DNA from: Microthrixaceae bacterium
GTDB taxonomy: Bacteria; Actinomycetota; Acidimicrobiia; Acidimicrobiales; Microtrichaceae
Length of the DNA: 64,000 bases
Reading direction: 5' to 3'
Assembly: GCA_019694615.1 (NCBI GenBank)
Contig: JAIBBP010000016.1
Coordinates: 21,259-85,258 of the forward strand
The notes under the pieces were generated by a model. That model worked only from the letters and a program-made list of their open reading frames with translations. It was not told where the DNA came from and did no database searches. Position numbers and translations under genes: made by a program. How positions within the stretch are numbered: position 1 is the stretch's first letter; each line of letters opens with the position of its first letter. Shown here in pieces: positions 6,478 through 15,273 of this stretch.

Positions 6478-8745
6478 ATGCCGACCACGACGACCCGCCG
6501 ACCCGCGCAGCGGGTGACTCCCCCCAAGTCCGGCACATCGCGTTCCAAGATCCCCGGCGCCGGTGCGCGCGGGGCCGGTGGTGCGGGCTCCGCCCGCACC
6601 ACCGGCCCTCGTTCGTCCCGCGTTGCCCAGCCCGCGTCGAGGCGGGCCACATCAGCTCGTGGCACCTCCGAGCGGACCACCTCAACTCGATCAGCGCGAG
6701 CGAATCGATCCGCACGGCCCGGTAGGTCACCGTTGTCCCTTGTTCATCGACTCGCACCAGGCGAGCGAACCCGCCGTCGCCCGCAGCGCCGCGGTCCTCA
6801 GCTAGCGCTTCGCGCCCGTCTGGCCATCCCCTACGTGATCGTCGTCATGCTGGCCCTGCTCCTGGCGGCCCGCGTGCTCTGGGTCGGGGTCTTCGACTCC
6901 GACACATACGAAGCGCTCGGGCTCAGCAAACGCCAACGTTCGATTCCACTGCACGAGCTCCGCGGCGCCATCTATGACCGCAACGGCGAGGCGCTGGTGA
7001 TGTCGGTTCCGAGCAAGCTCGTGGCTGTTGATCCGACGCTGATCTCTGATCCGGAGGAGACGGCGACGCAGATCGCCGGCATTCTCGGCCTCGATCGGAT
7101 CGCGGTGCTGGACGCACTCGAGAAGCCGGACACGAGGTACTCCGTCGTTGCCCATCAGGTGGACGCCACGGTGGCGGAGCAGCTGCAGGCCGAGCGCATT
7201 CCCGGCCTGACGTTCAGTGAGGATCCGCAGCGGCTGGCGGTGCAGGGTGACCTCGCTCGATCGGTGATCGGCTCGATGGACCGATACTCGACCGATGCAA
7301 TCTCTGGTATCGAGAAGCTCTACGACGAGGAGCTTCGGCCGACGCAGGGTCGCGAGGAGGTGCAGCAGGGGATTCGCGGCTCGACGATTCCGGGCTCCGA
7401 GCGCGTCGTCCAGGCGGCCCGTGCCGGCGCCAACGTGACCCTCACTCTCGACCGGGCTCTCCAGTTCATGGCGGAGCACGAGCTCGCTCGGCAGGTCGCG
7501 GCGGTCAACGCCAAGGGTGGGACGGTGGTGCTCGGTCGACCGAGTACGGGCGAGGTGCTCGCCATGGCCTCAGTGGCTCGGAACCCTGAGGGATCTGTTG
7601 TCCAGGGTTCGCTCAACCAGGCGATCCGCCTGTACGAGCCGGGCTCCGTCATGAAGGTCGTGACTGTGACGACGGCCTACGACATGGGGCTCCTGACACC
7701 TGATTCGACGCTCACCGTTCCGTACTCCATCACGTTGTACGACAAGACCATTCGCGACTCGCACAAGCACCCGACAGAGGTGATGACGATCAACCAGATC
7801 CTGTCGGAGTCTTCGAACGTCGGCACGATCATGATCGCCCAGATGATCGAGCGTGCCGGAGGGCGCGAGAAGCTCGTCGATGCGTTCAAGGCGTTCGGGT
7901 TCGGCAAGTACACAGCACTCGGTCTGCCGAAGGAACAGAGCGGCGTGCTCAAGGAACATGACGATTGGAACGGAACCGACATCGGGTCGATCCCGATCGG
8001 GCAATCGGTGACCGTGTCGCCGCTGCAGATGTGGACGGCGTACAACACCATCGCCAACGGCGGCTCCTACGTGCCCCCGGTGTTGGTGCGTGACATCGTC
8101 GATGCTTCGGGCGATCGGCTGACGCCGAAGGTGCCGAGCGAGGCGCCACGAGCGCACCGGGCCGTGTCGGAGAAGGCGGCGCAGATGGTGACCCGGTCCC
8201 TCGAGGACGTCGTCGACGCCGAGCACGGCACCGGCCGTGAGTTCAAGATCGACGGGTTCAAGATCGCCGCCAAGACGGGGACGGCGTACAAGGTCCTCGA
8301 CAACGGAACGTACGGCACCGCGGCGACCCGCAAGTACGCCGCGAGCTTCGTGGGGTTCTTCCCGGCATCGGATCCGCAGATCTCGATCATGGTGATGATC
8401 GACGAGCCAGGCTATGGACAGCATTTCGGCGCGACCGCTGCCGGCCCCGTGTTCGACACGCTGGCCAGGGAGTCGATGCGGCGATTCAGCATCGCCGGCG
8501 ACACCGCCGTGAAGCCGACGCCCGGCAAGCTCATCCGCTCGCAGCGTGCCACCGCTCCGACGACGACCACCACGACCACGACCACAGTTCCTGCGGACCC
8601 GAACGCGCCGGTGGACCCGAACGCAGCCGCGGCAGCGACCGCCGGTGCTGCCCCAGTAGTTCCCGCCGCGACCCCAACGGCTCCGAGCCCGGCGGCGGCG
8701 CCGCTGGCCCCCCCATCGATCGACGCGATCGCTCCCGATGGCTGA
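6478..8745 (+). CDS. ftsI: Septal peptidoglycan transpeptidase FtsI (PBP3)
   Basis: A 755-residue class B penicillin-binding protein that cross-links septal peptidoglycan with FtsW. A long Arg/Thr/Ser/Pro-rich cytoplasmic tail (1-115) precedes the membrane anchor (about 117-139), then the pedestal domain (RGAIYDRNGEAL), then the transpeptidase domain. The three active-site motifs are intact: Ser390-VMK, S445-S-N and K599-TG. It is longer than usual because of the N-terminal tail and a C-terminal Thr-run and Pro/Ala-rich extension that would lie outside the membrane. A 17-bp inverted repeat lies within the tail coding region (6572-6608). The end overlaps murE by 8 bases. Confidence 0.95.
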   Translation: MPTTTTRRPAQRVTPPKSGTSRSKIPGAGARGAGGAGSARTTGPRSSRVAQPASRRATSARGTSERTTSTRSARANRSARPGRSPLSLVHRLAPGERTRRRPQRRGPQLALRARLAIPYVIVVMLALLLAARVLWVGVFDSDTYEALGLSKRQRSIPLHELRGAIYDRNGEALVMSVPSKLVAVDPTLISDPEETATQIAGILGLDRIAVLDALEKPDTRYSVVAHQVDATVAEQLQAERIPGLTFSEDPQRLAVQGDLARSVIGSMDRYSTDAISGIEKLYDEELRPTQGREEVQQGIRGSTIPGSERVVQAARAGANVTLTLDRALQFMAEHELARQVAAVNAKGGTVVLGRPSTGEVLAMASVARNPEGSVVQGSLNQAIRLYEPGSVMKVVTVTTAYDMGLLTPDSTLTVPYSITLYDKTIRDSHKHPTEVMTINQILSESSNVGTIMIAQMIERAGGREKLVDAFKAFGFGKYTALGLPKEQSGVLKEHDDWNGTDIGSIPIGQSVTVSPLQMWTAYNTIANGGSYVPPVLVRDIVDASGDRLTPKVPSEAPRAHRAVSEKAAQMVTRSLEDVVDAEHGTGREFKIDGFKIAAKTGTAYKVLDNGTYGTAATRKYAASFVGFFPASDPQISIMVMIDEPGYGQHFGATAAGPVFDTLARESMRRFSIAGDTAVKPTPGKLIRSQRATAPTTTTTTTTTVPADPNAPVDPNAAAAATAGAAPVVPAATPTAPSPAAAPLAPPSIDAIAPDG
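6572..6608. repeat. 17-bp perfect inverted repeat inside ftsI
   Basis: Arms GGGCCGGTGGTGCGGGC and its exact complement, separated by 3 bases. It encodes part of the low-complexity Gly/Ala/Arg tail of FtsI. It is a very stable hairpin for a coding region and could be a fossil palindrome insertion or affect translation of the long mRNA. Confidence 0.8.
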
Positions 8746-10192
8746 TCCGCCGACACTTCCGTTTCCGGCGGTGGGCGCCGCCGACGCCTCGACGACCGCC
8801 GCGGATCTCGCTGCGGTCGTCGGCGCGCACGTCGTCGGCGACTCCGGAGTCGTGATCGCCGGCCTCACTCACGACTCGGCGCGGGTCCTCGACGGTTCGC
8901 TGTTCTGCTGTGTCGTGGGCGAGCGATTCGACGGCCACAACTTCGCCGCAGCCGCGGTGTCGGCAGGAGCCTCCGCGCTCCTCGTCGAGCGGCAACTCCC
9001 TCTCGACGCGACACAGATCGTCGTCGCCGACAGCCGGATCGCAATGGGCCCGATCGCCGATGCCTTCTGGGGTCATCCGTCGGGCGACGTCGCAGTGGTC
9101 GGGGTCACGGGCACGAACGGGAAGACCACCACGGTCACGTTGGTGCAGCATCTGCTGTCCGAGCTCGGTGTTCGATGCGGTGTCATCGGAACGCTGACGG
9201 GTTCCCGCACGACCCCCGAAGCCCCCGACCTCCAGGCGCAGCTCCGGTCGTTCGGCAACGCCGGCGCGTCGGTCGTCGCGATGGAGGTTTCGTCGCACGC
9301 TCTGGCGCTGCACCGCGTGGACGGCACGCGGTTCGCTGTCGCGGTCTTCACCAACATCGGTGTCGACCACCTGGACTTCCACGAGACCCAGGAGCGCTAC
9401 TTCGAGGCCAAGGCGCGATTGTTCGACTCCCGCTTCACGGACCTCGGGCTGGTGAACATCGACGACGTGCACGGCCGCCTGTTGCGTGATGCCGCCACGA
9501 TTCGGATCGACGGTTTCGGCCTGAGCGACGTGTCGGACCTTCGTCTGGCCCCGACCGGCTCCTCCTTCCGGTGGCGGGGCCATCAGGTCCGCTTGCCGCT
9601 GGCCGGCCGGTTCAACGTTTCGAACGCCCTCGCAGCTGCGGAGGCGGTTGTTTCCCTCGGTCACGATGCCGCGGATGTCGCCGAGGCCCTGGGGACCGTC
9701 TATGCACCTCCCGGGCGCTTCGAGATCATCGACCGCGGCCAACCGTTCACCGTCGTCGTGGACTACGCGCACACTCCCGATGCGCTGGCCAACCTGTTGT
9801 CGGCGGCGGGGGAGTTGGTCGAAGGTGGGCGTCTCCGAGTGGTGTTCGGCTGCGGAGGGGATCGAGACCGCGGGAAGCGGCCACAGATGGGTGCGGTCGC
9901 CTGCGAGGTGGCGGACGACGTGACGTTGACCTCGGATAACCCCCGTTCGGAGGACCCAGCGGCCATCATTGCTGCCGTGAAATCAGGATGCACCAAACCG
10001 GTCGACATCGAGATCGACCGTCTGACGGCGATCGAGACGGTGCTCGCCGCTGCCGGCGACGGCGACGTTGTCGTCATCGCGGGAAAGGGCCACGAGACGA
10101 CGCAGACGACCGGATCGGTGGTTGCGGCGTTCGACGATCGTGAGGTGGCGGACTTCTGGCTGCGCCGCCAGGGCTGGAGCACCCCGGCGTGA
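8738..10192 (+). CDS. murE: UDP-MurNAc-tripeptide synthetase MurE
   Basis: A 484-residue Mur ligase that adds the third stem-peptide residue to UDP-MurNAc-L-Ala-D-Glu using ATP in the cytoplasm. The ATP-binding loop is GTNGKTT (125-131). The DNPR motif (400-403), followed by SED, is typical of enzymes specific for meso-diaminopimelate rather than lysine. The C-terminal VVIAGKGHE motif is present. The start overlaps ftsI by 8 bases and the stop overlaps the GTG of mraY. In most bacteria murF follows here; it does not in this window. Confidence 0.95.
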   Translation: MADPPTLPFPAVGAADASTTAADLAAVVGAHVVGDSGVVIAGLTHDSARVLDGSLFCCVVGERFDGHNFAAAAVSAGASALLVERQLPLDATQIVVADSRIAMGPIADAFWGHPSGDVAVVGVTGTNGKTTTVTLVQHLLSELGVRCGVIGTLTGSRTTPEAPDLQAQLRSFGNAGASVVAMEVSSHALALHRVDGTRFAVAVFTNIGVDHLDFHETQERYFEAKARLFDSRFTDLGLVNIDDVHGRLLRDAATIRIDGFGLSDVSDLRLAPTGSSFRWRGHQVRLPLAGRFNVSNALAAAEAVVSLGHDAADVAEALGTVYAPPGRFEIIDRGQPFTVVVDYAHTPDALANLLSAAGELVEGGRLRVVFGCGGDRDRGKRPQMGAVACEVADDVTLTSDNPRSEDPAAIIAAVKSGCTKPVDIEIDRLTAIETVLAAAGDGDVVVIAGKGHETTQTTGSVVAAFDDREVADFWLRRQGWSTPA

Positions 10193-11247
10193 TTCGGATC
10201 TTCCTCGCCGGTGGGGTCGCTGCCCTCTTCTCGATCGTCGGCACGAAGTACCTGATCGTCCTGCTCCGCCGCCTCGGTATCGGCCAGCCCATCCACGAGG
10301 ATGCCCCGGAGGGCCACAGCGTCAAGGCGGGCACGCCTCCGATGGGGGGGATCGCCATCGTCGTATCGGCGGTGCTGAGCTACGCGATCTCGGGCTTCTA
10401 CCGCGGCATCTACACCCAACGCGGTCTCTTCGTCGTCCTCGCGATCGCCGGCGCCGGGCTGGTCGGATTCCTCGACGACTACATCAAGGCGCGCAACGAG
10501 CGGAACCTCGGACTCAGCAAGCGGGCCAAGATGCTCGGCCTGCTGTCGGTTGCCGTGGCGTTTCCCGTGCTGGTGATCACGCAGACCAAACAGCACACCG
10601 AGCTGAGCTTCACCCGATTCAACAACTTCGGATCCTGGGCCGAGCTCGGCAAGGTCGGTTGGGTCGTTTGGGCAGTGCTCCTGATCCTGGCGACGTCGAA
10701 CGCGGTCAACCTGACCGACGGACTCGACGGGCTGGCTGCGGGGAGCTCGATGTTCGCGTTCAGCGCGTTCGTGATGATCGGTTTCTGGACCTTCCGACAC
10801 CCCGAGGTCTACAACCTCGCGTCGCAGGCGGAGCTGACGTTCGGCCTCGACCTAGCCGTGATCGCCGCGTCGATGATGGGGGCCTGCGCCGGATTTCTGT
10901 GGTGGAACGCGGCGCCTGCCCAGATCTTCATGGGTGACACCGGCTCGCTCGCGATCGGCGTGGCACTGGCATGTCTCGCCCTCACCACGAACACCGCACT
11001 GTTGTTGCCGATCATCGGTGCGTTGTTCGTGGTCGAGACCATGTCGGTGATCATCCAGGTGATCAGCTTCCGCGGTTTCGGCAAGCGGGTCTTTCTCATG
11101 GCCCCGATCCACCATCACTTCGAGAAGAAGGGGTGGCCCGAGACCACCGTCATCATCCGCTTCTGGATGCTGTCCGCTGCGTGCACAGCGGCGGGGATCG
11201 GCCTCTTCTACCGGGACTTCCTCGTTCTCACGGGGACACTGACGTGA
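10189..11247 (+). CDS. mraY: Phospho-MurNAc-pentapeptide transferase MraY
   Basis: A 352-residue polytopic membrane enzyme that transfers phospho-MurNAc-pentapeptide to undecaprenyl phosphate to make lipid I. Visible family motifs are the Asp pair in GFLDDYIKARN, NLTDGLDGLAAG, FMGDTGSLAIG and the His cluster PIHHHFEKKGWPE. About ten hydrophobic segments are present and length is standard. It starts with GTG in a GTGA overlap with murE and ends in a GTGA overlap with murD. Confidence 0.96.
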   Translation: MIRIFLAGGVAALFSIVGTKYLIVLLRRLGIGQPIHEDAPEGHSVKAGTPPMGGIAIVVSAVLSYAISGFYRGIYTQRGLFVVLAIAGAGLVGFLDDYIKARNERNLGLSKRAKMLGLLSVAVAFPVLVITQTKQHTELSFTRFNNFGSWAELGKVGWVVWAVLLILATSNAVNLTDGLDGLAAGSSMFAFSAFVMIGFWTFRHPEVYNLASQAELTFGLDLAVIAASMMGACAGFLWWNAAPAQIFMGDTGSLAIGVALACLALTTNTALLLPIIGALFVVETMSVIIQVISFRGFGKRVFLMAPIHHHFEKKGWPETTVIIRFWMLSAACTAAGIGLFYRDFLVLTGTLT

Positions 11248-12614
11248 CCTACGGCGGTAGCGACCGCCTGGACGGCGAACACTTCCTGCTCTACGGCTGG
11301 GGTATCACCAACGCTGCGGTGGCGACGGCGCTGGTCGACCGGGGACGGACCGTCGTCGTCGCAGACGATCGTCCGGGTCCCACCACCGCGGCGGCGGTGG
11401 TCGCCGCCGGTGCGTCGCTCATCGTGTCGCCGGGTAGCGATGAGATCGCAATGGCCGTTGCCGAGGCCGATGCCGTGATTCCCGCCCCCGGACTCCCCGA
11501 ATCCCATCGAGTGTTCGCAGCGGCAGAGGGAGCGTCGGTCCCTGTGCTCAGCGAGTTCGACCTCGCGGCGGCGTTCGACGACCGACCCCTGTTGTCAATC
11601 ACAGGCACAAACGGCAAGACGACGGTGACCACGCTCGTAACGCTCATGCTCGAGCGCTCCGGCCTGCGGGCGGAGGCGGTGGGCAACACCGATGTGCCGC
11701 TCGTCTCGGCGATCGCGGATCCCGACACCGATGTCTTCGTTGTCGAGTCGAGCTCGTTTCGGCTGGCTCGGACGCACCGATTCCGTCCGAAGGTAGCGAC
11801 GTGGCTCAACTTCGCCGAGGATCACCTCGACGTCCACTCCGACGTCACCGCGTACGAGGCGGCGAAGGCCCGCCAGTGGCGCGACCTCGACGCCGCGTCC
11901 ACAGCGGTGGCGAGCGCTGACGACGAGACCGTCGTCCGCCACATCGGAGAGGGGAGTGGCCGGTTCGTGACGTTCGGTCTCGACCCCTCAACAGCACATC
12001 CGGGCCTCGATCACTTCACCTACCGCGACGGATCGCTGCGGACCCCCGACGGCACGGTGATCGTCGAAGCCGACGAGATGTTCCGCTCGTTGCCACACGA
12101 CGTGTCCAACGCCCTGGCAGCATCAGCCACTGCGCTCGCCGGAGGTGCGAGCCTGTCCGGCGTGCGTGCGGCGTTGCGTGAGTTCCAGGGACTGTCTCAT
12201 CGGGTTGAGTTGGTCGCGTCCGCCAACGGCGTCGACTGGTTCGACGACTCCAAGGCGACCGCGCCACACGCAGTGATCGCCGCGGTCGAGGGATTCGAAT
12301 CGGTCGTACTCATCGCCGGCGGTCGCAACAAGGGCCTCGACCTCGGAGCGTTGGCGCGGCTCCGGCCGCGGCTCCGAGGGGTCGTCGGCATCGGAGAGTC
12401 CGGGGCCGAGGTGCTTGCGGTGTTCGATGGACTACCTGCCATGTTGGCGACGTCCATGCGAGAGGCCGTGGCCGCAGCCGCGGAGATGGCGGGCGATGGA
12501 GATGCCGTGGTGCTGTCGCCGGGCTGTGCCTCGTTCGACTGGTACGACAACTACGGTCAGCGCGGCGATGATTTCGCGGCGGAGGTGCGTGGGCACCTCG
12601 AGGTCGGATCGTGA
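11244..12614 (+). CDS. murD: UDP-MurNAc-L-alanine:D-glutamate ligase MurD
   Basis: A 456-residue Mur ligase adding D-glutamate to UDP-MurNAc-L-Ala. It has an N-terminal Rossmann-like domain (LYGWGITNAAVA), the ATP loop GTNGKTT (121-127), NFAEDHLDVH and VDWFDDSKATAPHA in the C-terminal domain. The GTG at 11244 overlaps the mraY stop and gives the expected length. Its stop overlaps the ftsW start. Order murE, mraY, murD, ftsW is canonical apart from the missing murF. Confidence 0.95.
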   Translation: MTYGGSDRLDGEHFLLYGWGITNAAVATALVDRGRTVVVADDRPGPTTAAAVVAAGASLIVSPGSDEIAMAVAEADAVIPAPGLPESHRVFAAAEGASVPVLSEFDLAAAFDDRPLLSITGTNGKTTVTTLVTLMLERSGLRAEAVGNTDVPLVSAIADPDTDVFVVESSSFRLARTHRFRPKVATWLNFAEDHLDVHSDVTAYEAAKARQWRDLDAASTAVASADDETVVRHIGEGSGRFVTFGLDPSTAHPGLDHFTYRDGSLRTPDGTVIVEADEMFRSLPHDVSNALAASATALAGGASLSGVRAALREFQGLSHRVELVASANGVDWFDDSKATAPHAVIAAVEGFESVVLIAGGRNKGLDLGALARLRPRLRGVVGIGESGAEVLAVFDGLPAMLATSMREAVAAAAEMAGDGDAVVLSPGCASFDWYDNYGQRGDDFAAEVRGHLEVGS

Positions 12615-14089
12615 CTGCGACCACCACCCGCCGTTCCGCAGACAAGCGGCAACCGAAAGGCCGTGAACCGAAGGGCCGTGACCCGAAGGGCCGTGACCCG
12701 AAGCGACCGTCTCTTCGCTCCAAGCGAAGCACGATGCGCCGCAACCGCAAACAGGCAGCGCGGGCAGAGATCCCGATGGCGTTCTGGGTGATCCTTTCGT
12801 GCGTCGGGATGCTGTGCCTGCTCGGCCTGATCATGGTGCTGTCGGTGACGACGGTGAAGTCCACCTACGAGCACGACAGCGCCAGCTACTACTTCCGCAA
12901 GCAGGCAGTGTTCCTCGGGGCCGGCGGAGTGTTGATGTGGATAGGCCTCAAGTTCGGTTACCGACGCATCGCGATGTTCGCCAAGCCGACGATGGGTGTG
13001 GCGCTCGCACTCCTCATTGCGGTGCTCTTCGTGGGCGACAAGGTGAACGGTTCGCGCCGGTGGTTCGACTTCGGGTTCATCAACGTGCAGCCGTCGGAGA
13101 TCGCCAAGCTTGCGGTGATCCTGTGGTCGGCGCGGCTGCTCGCAAGCCGCAGTCGCGAGATGCACGACTGGGTTCGGACCATCCTCCCGGTGGGCGTTGG
13201 AGTCGCGGCGACAGTGGCGTTGATCGTCCTCGAACCAGACCTGGGTACCGCGGCGGTGCTGTGCTTCGTCACGGCGGTGATCCTGGTGGTCGCAGGAGCC
13301 CGGCTCGACGTTCTCGCAGCGTGCGCGGTCCCGGTGCTGGGCCTGCTCGGATTGATCTCCTCGACGGGCTATCACGCGGCACGGTGGGGTTTCCTGAACC
13401 CGCTCGAGAACGGTGACACCACCAACTACCAGCTGATTGGCTCGCTCTCCAGCGTGTCCAACGGCGGGTGGCTGGGAGTCGGACCGGGAGCGTCGATGGC
13501 GAAATGGGGCTTTCTGCCCGAGGCGCACACCGACGCGATCTTCGCTGTCATCACCGAGGAGATGGGCGTTATCGGCGGCCTCTGTGTCATCGGCTTGTAC
13601 GTAGTGCTCCTCGGTGCCGGCCTGCGTGTCGCACGCGAAGCCATCGACACGTTCGGACGGCTCCTGGCGATCGGAATCTCGACGCTGATCGCAGTGCAGG
13701 CGTTCGTCAATATCGGCGTCGTGTTGGGAGTGCTGCCGAACAAGGGATTCACGCTGCCGTTCGTGAGCTACGGCGGTTCGTCGCTTCTGGTCATGATGTT
13801 CGCCTCCGGGCTGCTTCTGAGCGTCGCCCGCGAGGGCTCGGCGGAGAAAGCTCGCATTCGCCGCCGCGAGGCGATCGACCGTCGACAGGCCAGGCGCAGG
13901 CCGTCCCGGGGCCGGCTGGCGCTGGTGCCGTCGCCTCGGAGCGCGGGCCCGGTTCGGAAGGCGGCTCCCGCTCGGAAGGCGGCTCCGGCTCGGAAGGCGG
14001 CTCCGGCTCGGAAGGCGGCTCCGGCTCGGAAGTCCGCTCCGGTTGGGAGGGCCACCCCCGCCCGCGCCCGTTCACGTTCCGGGCGATGA
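12611..14089 (+). CDS. ftsW: Peptidoglycan glycosyltransferase FtsW
   Basis: A 492-residue SEDS protein that polymerises lipid II glycan at the septum together with FtsI. About ten membrane segments lie between residues 55 and 405. The catalytic Asp308 sits in EAHTDAIFAVITEE, and NGSRRWFDFG, QPSEIAKLA and PFVSYGGSSLL are family motifs. Both tails are low complexity: an N-terminal 15-bp repeat encodes PKGRD units (12653-12700) and a C-terminal 18-bp repeat encodes KAAPAR units (13955-14044). Such basic tails may contact other divisome proteins (inference). It overlaps murD and murG by 4 bases. Confidence 0.95.
   Translation: MTATTTRRSADKRQPKGREPKGRDPKGRDPKRPSLRSKRSTMRRNRKQAARAEIPMAFWVILSCVGMLCLLGLIMVLSVTTVKSTYEHDSASYYFRKQAVFLGAGGVLMWIGLKFGYRRIAMFAKPTMGVALALLIAVLFVGDKVNGSRRWFDFGFINVQPSEIAKLAVILWSARLLASRSREMHDWVRTILPVGVGVAATVALIVLEPDLGTAAVLCFVTAVILVVAGARLDVLAACAVPVLGLLGLISSTGYHAARWGFLNPLENGDTTNYQLIGSLSSVSNGGWLGVGPGASMAKWGFLPEAHTDAIFAVITEEMGVIGGLCVIGLYVVLLGAGLRVAREAIDTFGRLLAIGISTLIAVQAFVNIGVVLGVLPNKGFTLPFVSYGGSSLLVMMFASGLLLSVAREGSAEKARIRRREAIDRRQARRRPSRGRLALVPSPRSAGPVRKAAPARKAAPARKAAPARKAAPARKSAPVGRATPARARSRSGR
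12653..12700 (+). repeat. 15-bp tandem repeat at ftsW 5' end
   Basis: Three full copies and a partial one of a CCGAAGGGCCGTGAC-like unit, encoding PKGRE/PKGRD repeats in the cytoplasmic tail of FtsW. Confidence 0.8.
13955..14044 (+). repeat. 18-bp tandem repeat at ftsW 3' end
   Basis: Five copies of CGGAAGGCGGCTCCGGCT, the first and last slightly diverged. They encode RKAAPA units in the FtsW C-terminal tail. Copy number probably varies between strains. Confidence 0.85.
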
Positions 14090-15273
14090 GGTCGTCCGGA
14101 CCCGTGCTCATCGCAGGAGGCGGCACTGCTGGCCACATCCTGCCTGGCCTGTCGATCGCCGCGGCCCTCGTCGATGCCGGCCTGCCACGGGAGCGTCTCC
14201 GATGGATCGGGTCGGAGCGCGGCCAGGAGTCCTCACTCGTTCCACCATCGGGCATCGACCTCGTCCTGCTTCCGGGGCGCGGTATCCAACGTCGCCTCGC
14301 CGTCGAGAACGTCGGAGCAGTCGTCGGCTTGCTGATCGCCGCGGTCCGGGCTTTCTGGATCTTCGGTCGCCGCCGCCCAGCTGTTGTAGTCAGCCTGGGC
14401 GGCTACGCGAGCGTCGCCGCCTCGATCGCCGCGGTGATCTGGCGCGTTCCGCTGGTGCTCGCCGAGCAGAACGCGGTTGCCGGCGCGGCCAACCGGATGC
14501 TCGGGCGTTTTGCCCGGGCAGCCGCCGTTCCGTTCGACGACACCGGACTGCCCCGTGCAACGGTCACGGGTAATCCGGTCCGCGACGAGATCCTCGCGCT
14601 GCGCGCCGCAGATCCTGAGTCGCTCGGTCGCTCCAGGGCTGCGGCCCGTCGACAGCTCGGAATGCCCCCGGACCGGACGGTGATCGCGGTGTTTGCCGGG
14701 TCGCTCGGATCGCGTCGGATCAACGAGGCGATCGCAGGTGTCGTCGACCGGTGGGATGGGCGATCCGATCTCCACGTCCACCACGTCGTCGGGCGTCGCG
14801 ACTGGGCGACCTTCGTTCGGCCGCGCGCTGCGGACGCCGGCGACGCCGCTGAGGGCAGCTCGATCTCCTATGTCGACATCGAGTACGAGGAGCGGATGGA
14901 CCTCCTGCTCGCTGCGGCTGACGTTGCGGTGTGTCGCTCGGGTGGCACGACGGTCGCCGAACTCGCCGTTGTCGGCCTTCCGGCGGTCCTCGTGCCGCTT
15001 CCCATCGCTCCCAACGACCATCAGCGTGCCAACGCTGCCGCTCTGTTGGCCGCTGACGCTGCGGTACTGCTCGACGACGCGGCGTGTACTCCCGACGGCC
15101 TTGCCTCAGCGCTCGGACCGCTGGTGGATGACGACGGTCGTCTCGCTGCCATGGCGGTGGCGGCTTGGACGGTCGGCCGTCCGGACGCGGCGCGCGACGC
15201 TGCGGCGTTGGTGGCAGCGGCGGCGGGGCTCGACCTGCGGTTCGGGCCCGAGGTTCACGGAGACGGGCGCTGA
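14086..15273 (+). CDS. murG: UDP-GlcNAc:lipid I N-acetylglucosaminyltransferase MurG
   Basis: A 395-residue GT-B glycosyltransferase that adds GlcNAc to lipid I on the inner membrane face to give lipid II. The N-terminal glycine loop is IAGGGTAGHILPGL (residues 9-22). GGYAS and the acceptor loop VLAEQNAVAGAANR follow, with AVCRSGGTTVAELAVVGLPA and PNDHQRANA in the C-terminal UDP-GlcNAc domain. It is somewhat longer than the E. coli enzyme (355). The ATG overlaps the ftsW stop; its own stop overlaps murC in a TGATG junction. Confidence 0.95.
   Translation: MRSSGPVLIAGGGTAGHILPGLSIAAALVDAGLPRERLRWIGSERGQESSLVPPSGIDLVLLPGRGIQRRLAVENVGAVVGLLIAAVRAFWIFGRRRPAVVVSLGGYASVAASIAAVIWRVPLVLAEQNAVAGAANRMLGRFARAAAVPFDDTGLPRATVTGNPVRDEILALRAADPESLGRSRAAARRQLGMPPDRTVIAVFAGSLGSRRINEAIAGVVDRWDGRSDLHVHHVVGRRDWATFVRPRAADAGDAAEGSSISYVDIEYEERMDLLLAAADVAVCRSGGTTVAELAVVGLPAVLVPLPIAPNDHQRANAAALLAADAAVLLDDAACTPDGLASALGPLVDDDGRLAAMAVAAWTVGRPDAARDAAALVAAAAGLDLRFGPEVHGDGR

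Noticed and set aside
13955..14044. Possible CRISPR-like array
   Set aside because: The 18-bp units are directly tandem, without spacers, and encode a protein tail.
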